Notes under the pieces: generated by a model
Database searches by the model: none
The model's input: the letters and a program-made list of their open reading frames with translations, nothing else
Told to the model about the DNA's origin: nothing
DNA from: Pseudomonadota bacterium
Lineage (GTDB): Bacteria > Pseudomonadota > Alphaproteobacteria > Caulobacterales > Caulobacteraceae
Assembly: GCA_023409795.1 (NCBI GenBank)
Contig: JAEYQX010000041.1
Location: forward strand, 1-49,999
Direction: 5' to 3'
DNA length: 49,999 nt
Shown here: one piece after another, positions 35,116 to 43,544 of the stretch
How the letters are laid out: each line of letters starts with the position of its first letter
Position numbering within the stretch: position 1 is the first letter of the stretch
Translations under genes and position numbers: made by a program

Positions 35116-36774
35116 ATGTCCGCAGATGGCGCAAAGCCAGCCGGCAACCGGCTATTCCTTAAAAAATCCATCGCCCAGATTCAGAAAGAAGCCGCCAGGA
35201 GCGAGCTGAAGCGGACCATGGGTCCGCTCAATCTGATGAGCCTGGGCATCGGTGCCATTATCGGCGCCGGTATTTTCGTCCTGACCGGCCAGGTGGCCTC
35301 GGCCAATGCGGGCCCGGCCATCATGATCTCGTTCGTGGTCGCCGGCATCGCCTGCGCCTTGGCAGGCCTGTGCTACGCCGAGCTGGCATCGACCATGCCG
35401 GTTTCGGGTTCGGCCTACACCTATGCCTACGGCACCCTGGGCGAGGTGTTCGCCTGGATCATGGGCTGGCTGCTTGTCCTGGAATACGGCGTGGCGGCCT
35501 CGACCGTCGCCGTCGGCTGGTCGGGCTATGTCGTCTCGATCCTGAGCGACTTCGGCATAAGCCAGCAGTTGTTCCCGACCATACAGTATCCGGGCGGTGA
35601 AGGCCCGCAGTGGGCCACGCCGCTGGTCCAGATGGTCCAGGATGCCTCCGCCATCAGCTTCCCCAGCACGGGCACCTTCAACCTGGTAGCCGCCATCGGT
35701 ATCGCCGCCGTCTGCGGCCTGCTGGTCCTGGGCGTGTCGGAATCGGCCAACATCAACAACGCCATCGTGGTCATCAAGATCATCGTCCTGCTGACCTTCA
35801 TCGGCGTGGGCATCAGCTATGTGAACCCGGACAACTGGGTGCCCTTCATCCCCGAGCCGACCGGCCAGGCCGGCCAGTTCGGCGTGGGCGGCATCTTCCG
35901 CGGCGCGGCCATCATCTTCTTCGCCTACGTCGGCTTTGAAGCAGTTTCTACCGCCGCTGCCGAAGCCAAGAACCCGTCCAAGGACGTGCCGATCGGCATC
36001 CTGGGTGCCCTGTTCGTCTGCACCCTGATCTACATGTGCGTGGCCGCCGTCATGACCGGCGTCGTGCCCTACCTGGAGCTGGCTTCACCGGCCCCGATCG
36101 CCGTCGCCATCGACCGCATGGGCCTGGAGTGGGCCAACATCCCGCTGGCTGCCTCGCCGAACGGCCAGCTGAACCTGATCGCCTTCCTGATCAAGATCGG
36201 TGCCGTCACCGGCCTGTCCTCGGTCATGCTGGTGCTCTGCTATGGCCAGACCCGCGTCTTCTACACCATGGCCCGCGACGGCCTGCTGCCGAAGGCCTTT
36301 GCCATGGTCCATCCCAAGTTCCGCACGCCGTGGATCGGCACGATTGTCCTGGGCATCCTGATCGCCATCGCAGCGGCCTTCCTGCCCATCTCGATCCTGG
36401 GCGACCTGGTGTCGCTGGGCACCGCGACGGCCTTCGCCATCGTCTGCTTCTCGGTCATCGTCCTGCGCATCAAGCACCCGGACATGGAGCGTCCGTTCCG
36501 CGTCCCGGGCGGTATCTTCACCGCCGTCCTGGGTATCTGCGCCTGCCTGTTCCTGGCCAGCCAGAACCTGATCCCGATGTTCCAGCACGCTGCCGAGGAT
36601 AACCCCCTGCCGCTGATGCTGCTGGGCGGCTACGCCGTCATCGGTGCGGTCATCTATGCCGCCTATGGCTTCTGGCACTCCAAGCTGGCCAAGGGCATCG
36701 ACATCACCGACGAGCCCACGCTGGCCACGCCTGCCGATGCCTTCGGCCACGGCGTCGACAACCAGAAGGACTGA
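35116..36774 (+). CDS. APC-family amino acid permease
   Basis: A 552-residue secondary transporter with about twelve to fourteen membrane helices. The first helix carries the substrate-binding GIGAIIGAGIFVLTG motif of APC carriers, and the overall form (YfnA/CAT-like, with extra C-terminal helices) suggests cationic or neutral amino-acid uptake. Codon use is highly biased to C-ending codons, more than neighbours, which hints at strong expression. The 122 nt before it (34994-35115) contain no recognisable element. The gene ends in a strong terminator. Confidence 0.9.
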   Translation: MSADGAKPAGNRLFLKKSIAQIQKEAARSELKRTMGPLNLMSLGIGAIIGAGIFVLTGQVASANAGPAIMISFVVAGIACALAGLCYAELASTMPVSGSAYTYAYGTLGEVFAWIMGWLLVLEYGVAASTVAVGWSGYVVSILSDFGISQQLFPTIQYPGGEGPQWATPLVQMVQDASAISFPSTGTFNLVAAIGIAAVCGLLVLGVSESANINNAIVVIKIIVLLTFIGVGISYVNPDNWVPFIPEPTGQAGQFGVGGIFRGAAIIFFAYVGFEAVSTAAAEAKNPSKDVPIGILGALFVCTLIYMCVAAVMTGVVPYLELASPAPIAVAIDRMGLEWANIPLAASPNGQLNLIAFLIKIGAVTGLSSVMLVLCYGQTRVFYTMARDGLLPKAFAMVHPKFRTPWIGTIVLGILIAIAAAFLPISILGDLVSLGTATAFAIVCFSVIVLRIKHPDMERPFRVPGGIFTAVLGICACLFLASQNLIPMFQHAAEDNPLPLMLLGGYAVIGAVIYAAYGFWHSKLAKGIDITDEPTLATPADAFGHGVDNQKD

Positions 36775-36827
36775 TCGGTCGATCAGCCCTTCGTCTCCTG
36801 CCCCTGGGCAGTGGAGATAGAACCAGA

Positions 36828-36857
36828 AAGGCCCCGGAGACATCCGGGGCCTTTTTT
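36828..36857 (+). terminator. Rho-independent terminator after the amino acid permease gene
   Basis: AAGGCCCCGGA (36828-36838), loop GACA, TCCGGGGCCTT (36843-36853), then a run of T. A perfect 11-bp stem with T-tract. Confidence 0.92.
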
Positions 36858-36879
36858 CGTCTTATCCACGGGATGTCAG

Positions 36880-36907
36880 TTGCCCTGGCCGGCGGTCTCG
36901 CTTACAG
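36880..36907 (+). promoter_or_regulatory. Candidate promoter of the tRNA-Leu gene
   Basis: TTGCCCT (36880-36886), 13-nt spacer, GCTTACAG (36900-36907) resembles the Caulobacter housekeeping consensus TTGACGS-N10-14-GCTANAWC. It would start transcription about 10 nt before the tRNA. Confidence 0.4.
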
Positions 36908-36923
36908 CCTGCGGCCAACCTAT

Positions 36924-37008
36924 GCGGATGTGGCGGAACTGGTAGACGCACCAGATTTAGGTTCTGGCGCCGAGAGGCGTGGAGGTTCGAGTCCTCTCAT
37001 CCGCACCA
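36924..37008 (+). tRNA. tRNA-Leu (anticodon UAG)
   Basis: An 85-nt type II tRNA with encoded CCA (37006-37008). The acceptor arms GCGGATG and CATCCGC pair fully. The anticodon stem CCAGA/TCTGG encloses the loop TTTAGGT with anticodon TAG at 36958-36960, reading CUN leucine codons. A long variable arm and a normal T-arm (GGTTCGAGTCC) are present. The convergent gene ends 4 nt beyond the CCA, without a clear terminator between. Confidence 0.96.
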
Positions 37009-37012
37009 CAGG

Positions 37013-37837
37013 TCACCCGGGCAGCAGGTCTGCCAGCACAGCCGGCAGCAGGTCCGGCAAGTCCTCTGAAATCAGGCCCGGTCCAAACCGCCGCGCGGCG
37101 TCTGCGTGGATCCAGGTCGCCGCGCAGGCCGCCTCATAGCTGGGCATGCCCTGGGCCAGCAGGGCCCCCGTTATCCCGGCCAGCACATCGCCGGTGCCGG
37201 CCGTCGCCAGCCAGGGCGTGCCGGCCTGGTTGACGGTCCAGCGCCCGTCCGGCGCGGCAATGACGCTGTGCGCGCCCTTCAGGATCACCACAGCCCCGGC
37301 CCGCCTTGCGGCCTCGACCGCCGCCTCCTGACGCCCCTCGGCCAGCAGGCCCGGGAACAGCCGCTCGAACTCACCCTCGTGAGGGGTCAGCACGTCGACG
37401 GGGTCAAGGCAGGCCAGCAGTTCCCCCACCCGCCCCTTGAAGATCGTCAGGGCATCGGCGTCCACCACCAGGGCCGCCCGGCTGGGTCCCAGCGCGACGA
37501 CATTGCCCAGGGTAGCCTCGGTCAGGCCAGCGGCAGGCCCGATCACCATCGCATCCATCGTCTCCGTCGCCTGGACCAGGTCCCCGGCCGAGGTGAAGGG
37601 AGCCAGCATCACGGCCTCCAGGGCAACCGCCAGGACCGGCACGGCATCCGGCGGGCAGAAGACCTTGACCAGCCCTGCCCCGGCCCTGAGCCCGGCCCGT
37701 GCGGCCAGCCTGGCAGCCCCGGTCGAGGCCATCGCACCGGAGACGACACCCAGCCTTCCACGGGCATGTTTGTGGCTCGTCGCCGTGGGCCAGGGAAACA
37801 GAGGTGCCCAGTCTGCGGGCCGATTGATCGGGTCCAT
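37013..37837 (-). CDS. nnrD: NAD(P)H-hydrate dehydratase (NnrD, stand-alone)
   Basis: A 274-residue ribokinase-fold (carbohydrate kinase-like) enzyme that dehydrates damaged NAD(P)HX using ADP or ATP. Motifs: GRLGVVSGAMASTGAARLAA, VLTPHEGEFERLFPG and the nucleotide/catalytic TAGTGDVLAGITGALLAQG. The epimerase (NnrE/YjeF_N) domain that is fused in E. coli and many alphaproteobacteria is not present here or upstream. I start at ATG 37837 (GGAAA nearby) rather than the GTG ten codons earlier. It is divergent from glnB. Confidence 0.88.
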   Translation of the reverse strand: MDPINRPADWAPLFPWPTATSHKHARGRLGVVSGAMASTGAARLAARAGLRAGAGLVKVFCPPDAVPVLAVALEAVMLAPFTSAGDLVQATETMDAMVIGPAAGLTEATLGNVVALGPSRAALVVDADALTIFKGRVGELLACLDPVDVLTPHEGEFERLFPGLLAEGRQEAAVEAARRAGAVVILKGAHSVIAAPDGRWTVNQAGTPWLATAGTGDVLAGITGALLAQGMPSYEAACAATWIHADAARRFGPGLISEDLPDLLPAVLADLLPG

Positions 37838-37875
37838 GCTCGATTTCCGTTTACGGATCGAAATCACTTGAGAAA

Positions 37876-37897
37876 ATTGCTTGCCTTATTGTGCAAT
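37876..37897. promoter_or_regulatory. Inverted repeat in the nnrD-glnB divergent region
   Basis: ATTGC (37876-37880) and GCAAT (37893-37897) separated by 12 nt, in an AT-rich patch about 60-80 nt before the glnB start. The form is loosely like an NtrC site but does not match its consensus. No convincing sigma-54 promoter is seen. Confidence 0.25.
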
Positions 37898-37956
37898 GCA
37901 ATGTCCCTTTAGGCCCCGAGCGTCGGACCAACGAGGGAGCCGGCTCGGGACTCGCC

Positions 37957-38295
37957 ATGAAGAAGATTGAAGCCGTCATCAAGCCGTTCAAGCTGGATGA
38001 AGTCAAAGATGCCCTGCAGGACATTGGCGTGCAGGGCATGACCGTTCTGGAGGCCAAGGGATATGGCCGTCAGAAAGGACACTCCGAGCTTTATCGTGGC
38101 GCCGAATACGTCATCGACTTCCTGCCCAAGATCAAGATCGAGGTCGTGGTGGGCGACGACCTGGCTCCCGCTGTTATCGACGCAATCCAGACCGCTGCAC
38201 ACACCGGCAAGATCGGGGACGGCAAGATCTTCGTGTCTCACCTTGAGGACGTGATCCGCATCCGTACCGGCGAAACCGGTGCGCAAGCCATCTGA
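37957..38295 (+). CDS. glnB: Nitrogen regulatory protein PII
   Basis: A 112-residue PII protein that integrates 2-oxoglutarate and ATP/ADP levels and controls glutamine synthetase adenylylation and NtrB. The T-loop carries the uridylylation site Tyr51 (ELYRGAEY), and GRQKGH and the C-terminal TGKIGDGKIFV (PII signature) are present. I start at ATG 37957 (MKKIEAVIKPFKL), the family N-terminus; the longer frame is not conserved. It is followed by glnA after 67 nt, the usual alphaproteobacterial arrangement. Confidence 0.96.
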   Translation: MKKIEAVIKPFKLDEVKDALQDIGVQGMTVLEAKGYGRQKGHSELYRGAEYVIDFLPKIKIEVVVGDDLAPAVIDAIQTAAHTGKIGDGKIFVSHLEDVIRIRTGETGAQAI

Positions 38296-38302
38296 CTGTA
38301 CA

Positions 38303-38326
38303 CGGCCGTCCTTCCGGGGGCGGCCG
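38303..38326 (+). terminator. Hairpin between glnB and glnA (attenuator-like)
   Basis: CGGCCGTCC (38303-38311) can pair with GGGCGGCCG (38318-38326) with one G-T wobble, loop TTCCGG, followed by CTTTCATTTG. It could partly terminate after glnB or stabilise the glnA message. Confidence 0.45.
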
Positions 38327-38362
38327 CTTTCATTTGAACTCCCCGAACACAGGACCTCGAGA

Positions 38363-39772
38363 ATGAGCCAGGCACAAAAGATCCTTCAGGAGATCAAGGA
38401 CCAGGACGTCGAATACGTCGACATCCGCTTTACCGACACCAAGGGCAAGCTCCAGCACGTCACCTTCGACATTGACCTGGTGGACGAGGACTTCCTGGAA
38501 GAAGGCACCATGTTCGACGGCTCGTCGATCGCGGGCTGGAAGGCCATCAACGAGTCCGACATGCTGCTGAAGCCGGACCTGTCGCGCTACTACATCGACC
38601 CCTTCTACCAGCAGAAGACCCTGTTCCTGTTCTGCGACGTGCTGAACCCGGACACGGCCGAGCCCTATAACCGCGACAGCCGCTCGATGGCCAAGAAGGC
38701 CCTGGCCTATGTCCAGTCCTCGGGCGTGGGCGACCAGGTCTATTTCGGCCCGGAAGCCGAGTTCTTCATCTTCGACGACGTGCGCTGGAACACCGCCGCC
38801 CACGACACCCGCTACAGCTTCGACTCGGTTGAGCTGCCGGCCAACACCGGCGCTGAGTACGCCGAGGGCAACATGGGCCACCGGCCGGCGACCAAGGGCG
38901 GCTATTTCCCGGTCAACCCGGTCGACTCGGGCCAGGACCTGCGCGGCGAAATGCTGGGCGTGATGAAGGACCTGGGCCTGGATCCGGAAAAGCACCACCA
39001 CGAAGTGGCTCCGGCCCAGCACGAACTCGGCCTCAAGTTCAGCGACCTGCTGACCATGGCCGACCGTCTGCAGCTGTACAAATACGTGATCCACAACGTG
39101 GCCCACGCCTATGGCAAGTCGGCGACCTTCATGGCCAAGCCGATGTTCGGCGACAACGGCTCGGGCATGCACGTCCACATGTCGATCTGGAAGGACGGCA
39201 AGCCGCAGTTCGCCGGTGACAAGTACGCCGGCCTGTCGCAGGAGTGCCTGTGGTACATCGGCGGCATAATCAAGCACGCCAAGGCCATCAACGCCTTCGC
39301 CAACTCGACCACCAACTCGTACAAGCGTCTGGTGCCGGGCTATGAAGCTCCGGTGAAGCTGGCCTATTCGGCCCGCAACCGCTCGGCCTCGATCCGCATC
39401 CCGCACGTCTCGTCGCCGAAGGCCAAGCGCATCGAAGCCCGCTTCCCGGACCCGATGGGCAACCCGTACCTGACCTTCGTGGCCCTGCTGATGGCTGGCC
39501 TGGACGGCATCGAAAACCGCATCGATCCGGGCGCAGCCGCCGACAAGAACCTGTACGACCTGCCGCCGGAAGAGCGTGGCTCGATCCCGGAAGTCGCCGG
39601 TTCGCTGCGCGAAGCCCTGGACGCCCTGAACGCCGACCGTGCCTTCCTCAAGAAGGGCGGCGTGATGGATGACGACTTCATCGACGCCTATATCGCGCTG
39701 AAGGAAGAAGAAGTCGCCCGCCTGCAACTGCACCCGCACCCGGTCGAGTTCGACATGTACTACAGCTGCTGA
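38363..39772 (+). CDS. glnA: Glutamine synthetase type I
   Basis: A 469-residue GS I-beta enzyme making glutamine from glutamate, ammonia and ATP as a dodecamer. Visible blocks: MFDGSSIAGWKAINESDM near the N-terminus, YFGPEAEFFIFDDV (metal ligands), HHHEVAPAQHELGLKF, and NRSASIRIPHV. The adenylylation tyrosine is Tyr398 in KNLYDLPPEE, so activity should be controlled by GlnE in response to PII. I start at ATG 38363 (MSQAQKILQEI). Strongly biased codon use fits high expression. It ends in a strong terminator. Confidence 0.97.
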   Translation: MSQAQKILQEIKDQDVEYVDIRFTDTKGKLQHVTFDIDLVDEDFLEEGTMFDGSSIAGWKAINESDMLLKPDLSRYYIDPFYQQKTLFLFCDVLNPDTAEPYNRDSRSMAKKALAYVQSSGVGDQVYFGPEAEFFIFDDVRWNTAAHDTRYSFDSVELPANTGAEYAEGNMGHRPATKGGYFPVNPVDSGQDLRGEMLGVMKDLGLDPEKHHHEVAPAQHELGLKFSDLLTMADRLQLYKYVIHNVAHAYGKSATFMAKPMFGDNGSGMHVHMSIWKDGKPQFAGDKYAGLSQECLWYIGGIIKHAKAINAFANSTTNSYKRLVPGYEAPVKLAYSARNRSASIRIPHVSSPKAKRIEARFPDPMGNPYLTFVALLMAGLDGIENRIDPGAAADKNLYDLPPEERGSIPEVAGSLREALDALNADRAFLKKGGVMDDDFIDAYIALKEEEVARLQLHPHPVEFDMYYSC

Positions 39773-39795
39773 TCGACAGGTCAGACGCAAAGAAG

Positions 39796-39826
39796 AAGGC
39801 GCAGGACGGTCCGTCCAGCGCCTTTT
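39796..39826 (+). terminator. Rho-independent terminator after glnA
   Basis: AAGGCGC (39796-39802), A, GGACG, loop GTC, CGTCC (39812-39816), A, GCGCCTT (39818-39824), then T-run: a 12-bp stem with one A-A mismatch. It separates glnA from the convergent tatC. Confidence 0.88.
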
Positions 39827-39862
39827 TCATTGACCATCAGGTCGGGACCTCAGATCGGGGCT

Positions 39863-40741
39863 TCAGACGGCCTGCTCATCCGCCTTCCTGCGGCGCAGCT
39901 CGATCAGGCGCACGCACCAGATCGAGACCTCGTAGAGCAGCACCATCGGCACCGCGAGCATCAGCTGGCTGATCGGATCCGGCGGCGTGACCACAGCCGC
40001 CACAACCACAACGGCGACGATGGCATAGCGGCGGCCCTTGGCCATCAGCTCACTGGAGATAATGCCCGCCATGCCCAGCAGGGTCATGACGACCGGCAGC
40101 TGGAAACAGAAGCCGAAGGCCAGGATCAGGGCCATGACCAGACTCAGATAGTCCGACACCTTGGGCAGCAGCTCAGCCGTGATGCCATCACCGGCAATGC
40201 CCTGGCTCAGCGAGAACCACATGACGAACGGCAGCATGACGAAATAGACCAGGGCCGCGCCCAGGACGAACAGCACCGGGGCAGCCACCAGGAACGGCAG
40301 GAAGGCTCCGCGCTCATTGCGGTAAAGGCCCGGCGCGATGAAACGGTAAAGCTGATAGGCGATCACCGGAAAGGCCACGAACACCGCGCCCAGGGCGGCC
40401 AGCTTCATCTTGGTGAAGAGGATTTCCAGCGGGGCCGTGTAGATCAGCTTGACCGCCTCGCCATCAATATGGGGCAAGGGCTTCAGCCCGGCCGTCCCCA
40501 TGATCAGGTCAAACGGCGAGACCCCGCCATGGGCCCCGACCGACTGGAAGAAGGCAAAGGCCGCCGCATAGGGCCTGACCAGGAACAGATACAGGTCACT
40601 GGCAAAGGCAAAGCAGCCGATGAAGGCGACGACAAAGGCCACCACGCAGACGACCAGCCGCGAGCGCAGCTCGATCAGGTGATCCATCAGGGGCGCACGC
40701 GAGGCCTCGATCTCGGCCTCGTCCCGATCATGGGCGGTCAT
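39863..40741 (-). CDS. tatC: Sec-independent protein translocase TatC
   Basis: A 292-residue inner-membrane protein with six predicted helices, the receptor for twin-arginine signal peptides. The N-terminal PLMDHLIELRSRL motif and FVFGAALVYFVMLPF-like region near helix 4 are diagnostic. Start overlaps the tatB stop by four bases (ATGA). It is the last gene of tatABC and converges on glnA. Confidence 0.95.
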   Translation of the reverse strand: MTAHDRDEAEIEASRAPLMDHLIELRSRLVVCVVAFVVAFIGCFAFASDLYLFLVRPYAAAFAFFQSVGAHGGVSPFDLIMGTAGLKPLPHIDGEAVKLIYTAPLEILFTKMKLAALGAVFVAFPVIAYQLYRFIAPGLYRNERGAFLPFLVAAPVLFVLGAALVYFVMLPFVMWFSLSQGIAGDGITAELLPKVSDYLSLVMALILAFGFCFQLPVVMTLLGMAGIISSELMAKGRRYAIVAVVVVAAVVTPPDPISQLMLAVPMVLLYEVSIWCVRLIELRRRKADEQAV

Positions 40742-41193
40742 GGCTGGGCCTTCTTGTCTTCGCCCGTCACGGCATCCAGCGGGGCCGGCGCGTCAGACTG
40801 GGGTGCCGGATCAGCCGCAACATCGGGCCATTCGTCAACGCCCGTCGCCATGGGCTCGACCGGGGTCGAGACGGCCGATGCCGGCGCGTCCAGCGGGGCT
40901 TCCAGCTGGGTGCGGATATCCTTGAAGGCCGCGTCCGCCTCGGCCCCCAGCGCATAGGCCCCGGTGGACGAGCGCAGGGCCTCGACCTCCTTGCGAAGGT
41001 CCTCCAGCTCGGACTGACGAGCCATCTCGTCGAAACTGGCGCGGAATTCGTTGGCCATGCCGCGCGCCTTGGCGACGAACTGGCCGACCCTGCGCATCAA
41101 CATCGGCAGGTCCTTGGGCCCCACGACCAGCAGGGCCACGATACCGATGACAAGGATTTCGAACCCGCCGATTCCGGGGCCTAGACCACCCAT
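40738..41193 (-). CDS. tatB: Sec-independent protein translocase TatB
   Basis: A 151-residue TatB: one N-terminal membrane helix (FEILVIGIVALLVVGPKDLP, with the conserved GP hinge), then an amphipathic helix (RRVGQFVAKARGMANEFRAS) and an acidic Ala/Pro-rich C-terminal tail. It forms the receptor complex with TatC. Start is ATG 41193; it overlaps tatC by four bases and follows tatA by 24 nt. Confidence 0.93.
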   Translation of the reverse strand: MGGLGPGIGGFEILVIGIVALLVVGPKDLPMLMRRVGQFVAKARGMANEFRASFDEMARQSELEDLRKEVEALRSSTGAYALGAEADAAFKDIRTQLEAPLDAPASAVSTPVEPMATGVDEWPDVAADPAPQSDAPAPLDAVTGEDKKAQP

Positions 41194-41217
41194 GGTTCAG
41201 CGTCTTTCAGGATCAGA

Positions 41218-41433
41218 TCAGGACTTCAGGTCTTCTTTTTCCGCGTCGGTGCGGGGCAGCGGGCTGACGGTTTCCTTGGTGTCCTTGGCCGGGTCTTCCT
41301 TCAGGCCATCCTTGAAAGCGCGAATGCCCTTGGCTGCGTCACCCATGATGCCCGACAGCTTGCCGCGGCCACCAAACAGGACCAGAACGACGACGACGAC
41401 GATGGCCCAGTGCCAGATGCTCATAGCGCCCAT
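41218..41433 (-). CDS. tatA: Sec-independent protein translocase TatA
   Basis: A 71-residue pore-forming subunit with a short N-terminal membrane helix (IWHWAIVVVVVLVLFGG), the FG hinge and the amphipathic helix GKLSGIMGDAAKGIRAFKDG. A strong Shine-Dalgarno GAGGAGG lies 8 nt before ATG 41433, which decides this start over the internal ATG four codons on. First gene of the operon, divergent from rnhA. Confidence 0.95.
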   Translation of the reverse strand: MGAMSIWHWAIVVVVVLVLFGGRGKLSGIMGDAAKGIRAFKDGLKEDPAKDTKETVSPLPRTDAEKEDLKS

Positions 41434-41544
41434 GGTGATACCTCCTCAAAGGACCGCAGACTCGCAGCCCTGTCCGACTGATAGTTGTGGCTCATATAGG
41501 CTGACTGATGGCGGTGCGCCAAGGGAAGGTGTAGCCAGCACCCC

Positions 41545-41997
41545 ATGAGTCTTGTCGATCACGTCATTATCCACACCGATGGTGCCTGTAAGGGCAATCC
41601 CGGCCCGGGCGGCTGGGGAGCGATCCTGCAAACCGGTGCCGGTCACGAAAAAGAGCTTTGGGGCGGCGAAGCCAACACCACCAACAACCGCATGGAACTG
41701 ATGGCGGCGATCGCGGCGCTGGAGGCGCTGAAACGTCCCTGCCGCGTCGATCTGCATACCGACAGCAAGTATGTGATGCAGGGCATCACCGAATGGATGC
41801 GTGGCTGGAAGGCCCGCGGCTGGAAAACAGCCGACAAGAAGCCGGTCAAGAATGACGACCTGTGGCGTCGCCTGGATGAGGCCCGCAGCCGTCACGACGT
41901 CAAATGGCACTGGGTCAAGGGCCATGCCGGCCATGCGCTGAACGAGCGCGCCGATGGCCTGGCGAACCGGGGCGTCGAGGAGATGCGCCGGGGCTGA
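41545..41997 (+). CDS. rnhA: Ribonuclease HI
   Basis: A 150-residue endonuclease degrading the RNA strand of RNA-DNA hybrids. The four catalytic acidic residues are present: Asp12 (HTDGACKGNPG), Glu51 (NRMEL), Asp73 (HTDSKYV) and Asp137 (NERADGLA), with His127 in the flexible loop (VKGHAGH). The basic handle (WKTADKKPVKN) is present. Length matches the family. Confidence 0.96.
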   Translation: MSLVDHVIIHTDGACKGNPGPGGWGAILQTGAGHEKELWGGEANTTNNRMELMAAIAALEALKRPCRVDLHTDSKYVMQGITEWMRGWKARGWKTADKKPVKNDDLWRRLDEARSRHDVKWHWVKGHAGHALNERADGLANRGVEEMRRG

Positions 41998-42019
41998 ATC
42001 CCGGCACACTCCGCGTTCA

Positions 42020-42478
42020 CTAAAGCGAACGGACCTTGAGGCGGGGCCCATCCACCGCCTCGACCACCACCCGATGGCCGATGGGCAGGACGGAAACCTG
42101 GCTCTCGGCGGGCCATTCGGAGCCCGAGACGAAGACCCGGCCGCGCCCGTCCTCGAAGGCCTCGACCACGCGGGCCTCCTTGCCGATCAGGCGCAGGGAC
42201 TGGTCGTTGATGTCCGGCACGTCTGACGGATTGACCCGCTTGATCAGCCGGCGGGAGATCAGCGTCAGTCCCACGGTCAGGGCGGCAAAGATGCCGATCT
42301 CGACCGGCAGGCCCAGGTCGCGGAACAGCGCGGTCAGCAGGGCCAGGACGCCCGCCGACACAGCCGGCCACAACAGCCATTCGGTCGAGGTCAGGGCCTC
42401 GATGGCCAGCAAGGCCACGCCCAGGATCAGCCAGATCCAGAAGGGCTGGGACGCATACAGGGTCTGTATCCACGCCAT
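42020..42478 (-). CDS. NfeD-like membrane protein
   Basis: A 152-residue protein with two to three N-terminal membrane helices (about 12-75) and a C-terminal OB-fold domain (about 90-150; IGKEARVVEAFEDGRGRVFV). It belongs to the short NfeD class that pairs with SPFH proteins, as here: the SPFH gene lies 3 nt upstream. The pair likely organises membrane microdomains; the precise role is not established. Confidence 0.88.
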   Translation of the reverse strand: MAWIQTLYASQPFWIWLILGVALLAIEALTSTEWLLWPAVSAGVLALLTALFRDLGLPVEIGIFAALTVGLTLISRRLIKRVNPSDVPDINDQSLRLIGKEARVVEAFEDGRGRVFVSGSEWPAESQVSVLPIGHRVVVEAVDGPRLKVRSL

Positions 42479-42481
42479 GAC

Positions 42482-43471
42482 CTACTCCGTTGTCGGCACC
42501 GAGCCGCTGGTGCGCGGCGCGGCGGTGCGGCTGTGACGCACGTCGGTGCGCGTCTGCTGCTGCTCCTTGGCCAGCCCAACCAGTTCGCCCAGGCCGGCAA
42601 TCGTGCCCACCAGGCCACCCATTTCGGCCGGGACAATCACCGTCTTCTGCTGCGGGCTGCGGGCCAGTTCGGCAAAGGCGTCGACGTATTTCTGGGCCAC
42701 GAAGTAGTTGATCGCATTGACGTCGCCACGGGCGATGGCCTCGGAAACCATGGCGGTGGCCTTGGCCTCGGCCTCGGCTTCACGCTCGCGGGCCTCGGCG
42801 TCGCGGAAGGCAGCCTCGCGACGGCCTTCAGCTTCCAGGATGGCGGCCTGCTTGGCCCCTTCGGCACGGGCGATGGCGGCCTGCTTCTCGCCGTCAGCCT
42901 CGGTCACCACCGCACGACGTTCGCGCTCGGCCTTCATCTGGCGAGCCATGGCATTGGTGATGTCGGCCGGCGGCGTCAGGTCCTTGATCTCGATCCGGTT
43001 CGCCTTGACGCCCCACGGCTCGGTGGCGGCGTCGATCACCTGAAGCAGGCGGGTATTGATCGAATCACGCTGCGACAGGACCTCGTCCAGTTCCATCGAG
43101 CCGACCACGGTCCGCAGATTGGTCATGCACAGCTGGGCGATGGCATAGGTCAGGTCATCGACCCGATAGGCCGCGCGGGCCGCATCCATCACCTGGATGA
43201 AGACGATGCCGTCCACCTTCACCAGGGCATTGTCGCGCGTGATGACTTCCTGGGTCGGGACGTCCAGCACCTGCTCCATCATGTTCATCCGGCGGCCGAT
43301 GCGCTCGACAAACGGGGTCAGCAGGCTGATGCCCGGCTTCAGGGTTTTGGTGTACTTGCCAAAGCGTTCAACCGTGAACTCGCGCCCCTGGGGGACGATC
43401 TTGACCACGCTGAACAGAAAAATGATCGCAAAGCCTGCGAACACCAAAAAGAATACGAGCGAAAAATCCAT
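42482..43471 (-). CDS. SPFH/band-7 protein, paraslipin type (QmcA-like)
   Basis: A 329-residue protein with one N-terminal membrane helix (about 4-24) and an SPFH domain (VPQGREFTVERFGKYTKTL onward), then a long Ala/Glu-rich coiled coil (about 200-270; repeated EAEGRREAAFRDAEA-type stretches) and a paraslipin C-terminus. Such proteins oligomerise at the inner membrane and are linked with FtsH-type proteolysis. I start at ATG 43471, preceded by GGAGG; the longer frame is non-conserved. Confidence 0.9.
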   Translation of the reverse strand: MDFSLVFFLVFAGFAIIFLFSVVKIVPQGREFTVERFGKYTKTLKPGISLLTPFVERIGRRMNMMEQVLDVPTQEVITRDNALVKVDGIVFIQVMDAARAAYRVDDLTYAIAQLCMTNLRTVVGSMELDEVLSQRDSINTRLLQVIDAATEPWGVKANRIEIKDLTPPADITNAMARQMKAERERRAVVTEADGEKQAAIARAEGAKQAAILEAEGRREAAFRDAEAREREAEAEAKATAMVSEAIARGDVNAINYFVAQKYVDAFAELARSPQQKTVIVPAEMGGLVGTIAGLGELVGLAKEQQQTRTDVRHSRTAAPRTSGSVPTTE

Positions 43472-43544
43472 GGCCACCCTCCTCCGACCCTTGGTATTTA
43501 GGGCCGATAGACGGTTTATGCCAGTATCTGTGTCGGCGTGGTGC

